Part shown: piece by piece, positions 14,583 to 18,603 of the stretch
Numbering within the stretch: the first letter of the stretch is position 1
Layout: each line of letters starts with the position of its first letter
From: Candidatus Moraniibacteriota bacterium
Lineage (GTDB): Bacteria > Patescibacteriota > Minisyncoccia > Moranbacterales > GCA-2747515
Assembly: GCA_027031945.1 (NCBI GenBank)
Contig: JALVPE010000017.1
Location: 1-18,603 of the forward strand
Reading direction: 5' to 3'
DNA length: 18,603 bases
Position numbers and translations under genes: made by a program
Notes under the pieces: model-generated
The model's input: the letters and a program-made list of their open reading frames with translations, nothing else
Databases searched by the model: none
Told to the model about the DNA's origin: nothing

Positions 14583-17408
14583 ATGGTAGCAAAAAAAACA
14601 TCTCGCAAAAAAACATCTCGCAAATGTGATAATAGTATTCATATTCATAACGCACGTGTAAATAATCTTAAAAATGTTTCTGTGGATATTCCACGTAATG
14701 AGTTGACTGTAATTACAGGTTTATCCGGGTCAGGGAAAAGCTCTTTGGCATTTGATGTTGTTTATGCTGAAAGTAATCGTAGATTTATGGAAAGCTTATC
14801 AACTCATGCAAGAAGTCTTATGGGTGTTATGAACAAACCAGATGTTGATCGTATTGAAAATATTTCTCCGGCAATTGCTATTGATCAAAAGAGTGTGGGT
14901 AGATCTGTTCGTTCGACTGTTGGTACTATGACAGAAATATATGATTATTTACGTATATTATTTGCAACAATTGGATTGCCACATTGTCCATATACCAAGA
15001 AACCTCTTAAACAAAAAAGCACACGTGATATTGTAGCAAAAATAATTAAATTTCCAGAAGGAACAAAAGTTACGGTGTTAGCACCAGTCACAGATAAGAA
15101 AAAAACAAATAGTAAAATATTAAAACATATTAGTCAAAGTGGTTATGCACGTGTTCGTTTTAATGGAAAAATTATGCCGGTTGCAGATGCTTTGCTTGTA
15201 GTGAGTGATGATGTTTCTGTACGTATTGATGTAGTTATTGATAGATTTGTGTATAAGGCAGATAATTTTGATAAAGAGTGTCTGATGGATTCCGTAGAGA
15301 CCGCCATGAAATTATCAGGTGGTTTGTGTGTAATACTTTATGATGATAAAGAAGAAGAATTTTCACAAGATTTTTATTGTAAGGAATCCGGTTTTGTTTT
15401 GTCAGAAATTACACCACGATGTTTTTCCTTTAATAATCCAGATGGAGCTTGTCCTGATTGTGATGGTATTGGTATTAAAAATGAAATCAATCCAGCGTTA
15501 CTTATTCCAAATGATAATCTTTCTATAGAAGAAGGAGCAATTCATATTTGGAGTAAATCAGGTGGTAAAAATACAGTTCTTAGTAAACATAGAGCAAATT
15601 TAGAAAAATTAGCTAAAAAATATAAATTTTCGCTTTCACAACCTGTTAAAAATATTTCAAAATCAAATCTTGCAGTTATTTTTTATGGAACCAATAAGGA
15701 TGATAGTAATGATTTTAAAGGTATTATTCATGACTTGGAAGCACGTTATAAAAATACAAAATCTGAATATATGCGCAAAGAATTAGAAAAATATATGGTT
15801 GAAAAAAAATGTTCTTCGTGTGGCGGAAAACGATTAAAAAAAGAATATCTTTCGGTTACAGTTAATGATTTATCGATTGATAAATATACGGATGTACCAT
15901 TGGGACAATTTATAGAACTCATTATAGATGTGAAGAAGATGAGTGGTTTTGGGAGTAAAGAGAAAATAGCAGTGAATGCACTTGTTGATGAAATGGTGTC
16001 ACGAGCGGAAGCTTTATGTGATGTTGGTGTAGATTATTTAACACTTTCACGTTCTAGTAATACGCTTTCGGGTGGAGAAGCACAAAGAATTCGTTTGGCG
16101 GTACAAATTAAATCAGATTTGACGAGTGTAATTTATGTCTTAGATGAACCAACGACAGGATTACATAGTCGAGATACAATTCGTCTTCTGAAAGCAATGA
16201 AAAAATTACAAAAAGCGAAAAATACACTTATTGTTGTAGAGCACGATGCAGATGTTATGAAAGAGGCTGGTTGGATTGTTGATATGGGACCTGGTGCAGG
16301 TGAAGAAGGTGGGGAATTAATCTTTTCTGGCACATTACCTCAGATGATGAAATCAAATACTAAAACTGCTAAATATATATCAGGTAAATTATCTGTAACC
16401 AACAAAAAAAAGAAAAGAGTGGGAAATGGTAAAAAAATATCTGTTAAAGGTGCTAAAGAAAATAATCTTAAAAATATATCCGTTGATTTTCCACTTGGAA
16501 TGTTTATAACAGTATGTGGTGTTTCGGGTAGCGGTAAATCTACACTTGTACACAATATTCTTTCACGTACTCTTGCAAAGAAATTTCATCGCTCTAATGC
16601 AGAACCGGGAGCACATAAACGTATTACAGGATTGCAGAATATTAACAAAGTCATAATGATAGATCAAGATCCTATTGGGCGCACACCAAGATCAAACACA
16701 GCAACATATACGGGAGTATTTTCACATGTGAGGGATTTGTTTGCCACGACAGAAATGGCACAAGAGCGTGGTTTTGATGCGAGTCATTTTAGTTTCAATA
16801 TGCGTGGTGGTAGATGTGAAAGTTGTCGTGGGGAAGGATCTGTAAAAGTTGAAATGCATTTATTGCCGGACGTATACGTGCCATGTGAAGCATGTAGTGG
16901 TAGTAGATATAGTAGCAAAATATTGGATGTTGAATATAATGGAGTTACTATTGCAGATGTTTTGGATATGAGTGTTGATTATGCATATGAGTTTTTTAAA
17001 AATAAAGATTTAATTGCCACTAAATTGCGAGCAATGCAAGATGTGGGTTTGGGATATATTCGGCTAGGTCAAAGCGCAACAAATCTCTCTGGTGGCGAGG
17101 CGCAACGCATTAAGTTGGCAACAGAACTTGCACGTAGGTCAACCGGTAAAACTCTATATATTTTAGATGAACCTACAACAGGATTACATTTTGATGATGT
17201 AAAAAAATTATTGACAATGCTTGATGCACTTGTTGATAAGGGCAATACTGTTTTAGTGGTGGAACATAATTCTGATGTTATAAATCATGCCGATTGGGTT
17301 ATTGAGTTGGGTCCGGAAGGTGGAGAGTTTGGTGGAAATATTGTGTTTGAAGGTAAACCAAAGAAATTGAAAAAAATCAAGAAAAGTCCAACAGCAAAAT
17401 TTTTATAA
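14583..17408 (+). CDS. uvrA: Excinuclease ABC subunit A (UvrA)
   Basis: UvrA is the DNA-damage sensor of nucleotide excision repair, a dimeric ABC ATPase that loads UvrB. The 941-residue length is normal. Seen in order: Walker A GLSGSGKSS (46-54), the UvrB-contact and insertion region, CPDC (290-293), CSSC (410-413), the ABC signature LSGGEAQR (495-502), Walker B VLDEPTTGLH (519-528), second Walker A GVSGSGKST (646-654), the GRCESC...CEAC zinc module, and a second signature and Walker B near the end. The first zinc module is altered: where E. coli has CPICG, this protein has CKESG (266-270), so one cysteine is missing, while an extra Cys280 appears nearby. The N-terminus has a basic extension from two copies of a 15-bp repeat (14592-14621). 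No SD precedes the ATG. uvrB and uvrC are not in the window. Confidence 0.97.
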   Translation: MVAKKTSRKKTSRKCDNSIHIHNARVNNLKNVSVDIPRNELTVITGLSGSGKSSLAFDVVYAESNRRFMESLSTHARSLMGVMNKPDVDRIENISPAIAIDQKSVGRSVRSTVGTMTEIYDYLRILFATIGLPHCPYTKKPLKQKSTRDIVAKIIKFPEGTKVTVLAPVTDKKKTNSKILKHISQSGYARVRFNGKIMPVADALLVVSDDVSVRIDVVIDRFVYKADNFDKECLMDSVETAMKLSGGLCVILYDDKEEEFSQDFYCKESGFVLSEITPRCFSFNNPDGACPDCDGIGIKNEINPALLIPNDNLSIEEGAIHIWSKSGGKNTVLSKHRANLEKLAKKYKFSLSQPVKNISKSNLAVIFYGTNKDDSNDFKGIIHDLEARYKNTKSEYMRKELEKYMVEKKCSSCGGKRLKKEYLSVTVNDLSIDKYTDVPLGQFIELIIDVKKMSGFGSKEKIAVNALVDEMVSRAEALCDVGVDYLTLSRSSNTLSGGEAQRIRLAVQIKSDLTSVIYVLDEPTTGLHSRDTIRLLKAMKKLQKAKNTLIVVEHDADVMKEAGWIVDMGPGAGEEGGELIFSGTLPQMMKSNTKTAKYISGKLSVTNKKKKRVGNGKKISVKGAKENNLKNISVDFPLGMFITVCGVSGSGKSTLVHNILSRTLAKKFHRSNAEPGAHKRITGLQNINKVIMIDQDPIGRTPRSNTATYTGVFSHVRDLFATTEMAQERGFDASHFSFNMRGGRCESCRGEGSVKVEMHLLPDVYVPCEACSGSRYSSKILDVEYNGVTIADVLDMSVDYAYEFFKNKDLIATKLRAMQDVGLGYIRLGQSATNLSGGEAQRIKLATELARRSTGKTLYILDEPTTGLHFDDVKKLLTMLDALVDKGNTVLVVEHNSDVINHADWVIELGPEGGEFGGNIVFEGKPKKLKKIKKSPTAKFL

Positions 17409-17478
17409 AAAATAAAGACTAGAATAAGAAGGTGTTGCTTAGTATTAGTGGGATTTATGTTTTGTGATTTTAAATAAT

Positions 17479-18414
17479 ATGGATAAAATATTATACAAAA
17501 ATATTATTGCGACCATCACATATTATGATGTATTGAATTATCCATTAACAGCTTTTGAAGTATGGAAATATTTAATTCGCTCCAGTTCAGATGATAGTAA
17601 AAATGTATGGTCATTTCCGGATATACAATATGCATTAGAACAAAAAGAAATTACTCGATATGTTTCGCAAACAAATGGCATGTATTATTTATTTGGCAGG
17701 GAAAATATTGTATTTTTACGTAAACAACATGAATATATTAGTTTTGTTAAAATGCGCAGATTACGACGTATTGTATCAATTTTGCGAATAAGTCCATTTG
17801 TTAGGTCGATTTATGTAACAGGGAGATTAGCATATAACAATTGTGATAGAGAGAGTGATTTAGATGTTTTAGTTGTGTATAAATATGGGCATATTTGGAC
17901 TGGACGATTTTGTATCACAGTATTTTCACATTTATTAGGTGTAAGAAGACAAGATAATAAAACCAATAATCGAATATGTTTAAACTATCATATAACAACA
18001 AAGTCATTACGTGTACCAACACAAGACCTTTTTGCTGCACATGAATATATTTCTGCTATACCATTGTTTGATATGGGTTATTATGTGCAATTTTGTCATG
18101 AAAATAGAAATTGGATACAAAATATGAAACCACATCATAAATGTACACGTATCAAGTCTGAATTAACTATTAGTGATAATTTTGTTACAAAATATATACG
18201 AAAATTTTTTGAGATTATATTAGCAGACAAAGCGATGGAAAGAAGATTAAAAAAAATGCAATCTAAAAAAATACAAAATAATCCAAAAACTAAAAGAAAA
18301 GGAGCATTAATAATGTACAGTGATAATAATTTAATATTTTTACCCAAACCACAGGGACCAATTATATTTGAAGAATACAAACGTAGATTCGATGCATTGG
18401 AAATCGACTTTTAA
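17479..18414 (+). CDS. Winged-helix plus nucleotidyltransferase-fold protein
   Basis: The 311-residue product starts with a predicted helical, winged-helix-like region (about 1-90, with TITYYDVLNYPLTAFEVWKY). A minimal pol-beta-type nucleotidyltransferase core follows around VTGRLA (113-118) and SDLDVLVV (126-133), where Asp127 and Asp129 would bind metal. The usual 'GS' before the aspartates is Gly115-Arg116 here. Residues 160-215 (NRICLNYHITT...HEYISAIPLFD) match a type of protein I recall from CPR genomes; its substrate is not known to me. The C-terminus is Lys/Arg rich (251-275). I chose ATG 17479; a GTG at 17464 would add five residues, and neither has a clear SD. It follows uvrA by 70 bp with no terminator between, so cotranscription is possible. 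Confidence 0.7.
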   Translation: MDKILYKNIIATITYYDVLNYPLTAFEVWKYLIRSSSDDSKNVWSFPDIQYALEQKEITRYVSQTNGMYYLFGRENIVFLRKQHEYISFVKMRRLRRIVSILRISPFVRSIYVTGRLAYNNCDRESDLDVLVVYKYGHIWTGRFCITVFSHLLGVRRQDNKTNNRICLNYHITTKSLRVPTQDLFAAHEYISAIPLFDMGYYVQFCHENRNWIQNMKPHHKCTRIKSELTISDNFVTKYIRKFFEIILADKAMERRLKKMQSKKIQNNPKTKRKGALIMYSDNNLIFLPKPQGPIIFEEYKRRFDALEIDF

Positions 18415-18476
18415 ATATTTTTTTTAATTATCATCTTTGCAAAAGTCATATTCTGCACTATATCTTCTATGAGGTA

Positions 18477-18603
18477 TTAAGTTAATACATTATAGAACAC
18501 TATTTCCTTCAAAAAATCAAATAAATACAATTTATCACTAGGAATATTAATATTTTTCATTAAATATTCTAAAGCTTCACTACTAGCATCATCACATTTT
18601 TTA
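18477..18603 (-). CDS. Probable 3' end of an unidentified gene (partial)
   Basis: On the minus strand an open frame enters from the right edge and runs 41 codons to a TAA at 18477-18479. The reading (ending FDFLKEIVFYNVLT) has a soluble, helix-like composition with mixed charges rather than the Phe/Ser/Cys-rich look of shadow frames. There is no start and no recognised motif. It would converge on the nucleotidyltransferase gene. An open stretch of this length can occur by chance, so this is a tentative call. Confidence 0.4.
   Translation of the reverse strand, partial: KKCDDASSEALEYLMKNINIPSDKLYLFDFLKEIVFYNVLT

Noticed and set aside
1..18603. UGA recoded as glycine (as in some CPR lineages)
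   Set aside because: All major genes are open under the standard code and use ordinary glycine codons; no conserved gene needs an in-frame TGA to be read through.

Overview
The window reads as a piece of an AT-rich bacterial chromosome, most likely from a Patescibacteria/CPR-type organism. That placement is inference, resting on three things: NusA with an acidic insert and acidic tail, a winged-helix/nucleotidyltransferase protein whose N-terminal 'YYDVLNYPLT' region is a type I associate with CPR genomes, and long AT-rich spacers with housekeeping genes that mostly lack a Shine-Dalgarno (SD) sequence. No rRNA, tRNA, CRISPR array or insertion sequence was recognised.

Layout. 1-269: gene-free leader with nested inverted repeats and a dispersed-repeat-like palindrome. 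270-3710 (+): nusA, tig (trigger factor) and clpP, ending in a clear terminator shared with convergent gpmI (3802-5370, -). 5371-5706: divergent promoter region. 5707-7236 (+): rny (RNase Y) with its terminator. 7486-7773 (+): HU-family protein with promoter, SD and a very long perfect terminator hairpin. 8069-11920: a large single-chain PurL (FGAM synthase). 12016-13242: a divergent PurM-like protein. 13426-14316: a protein made of 33-residue repeats resembling eukaryotic mTERF motifs, between its own promoter and terminator. 14583-17408: uvrA. 17479-18414: the nucleotidyltransferase. 18477-18603 (-): a probable gene 3' end running off the right edge.

The flanks carry core functions: transcription elongation, protein folding and turnover, glycolysis, mRNA decay, nucleoid structure and excision repair. 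The centre (about 8.0-14.3 kb) is the unusual part. PurL resembles animal PFAS more than E. coli PurL by recalled sequence. PurM, the next enzyme in the pathway, lacks its signature phosphate-binding loop. Two strong hairpins without U-tracts separate the two genes, and the purL leader can fold to hide its ribosome-binding site. The mTERF-like gene contains 99-bp repeats with stretches identical at DNA level. These three genes and HU have good SD sequences, whereas nearly all others in the window do not.

The strongest candidates for something undescribed are the bacterial mTERF-like repeat protein and the PurL/degenerate-PurM pair. All functional statements come from reading motifs by eye; no database search or structure prediction was run.
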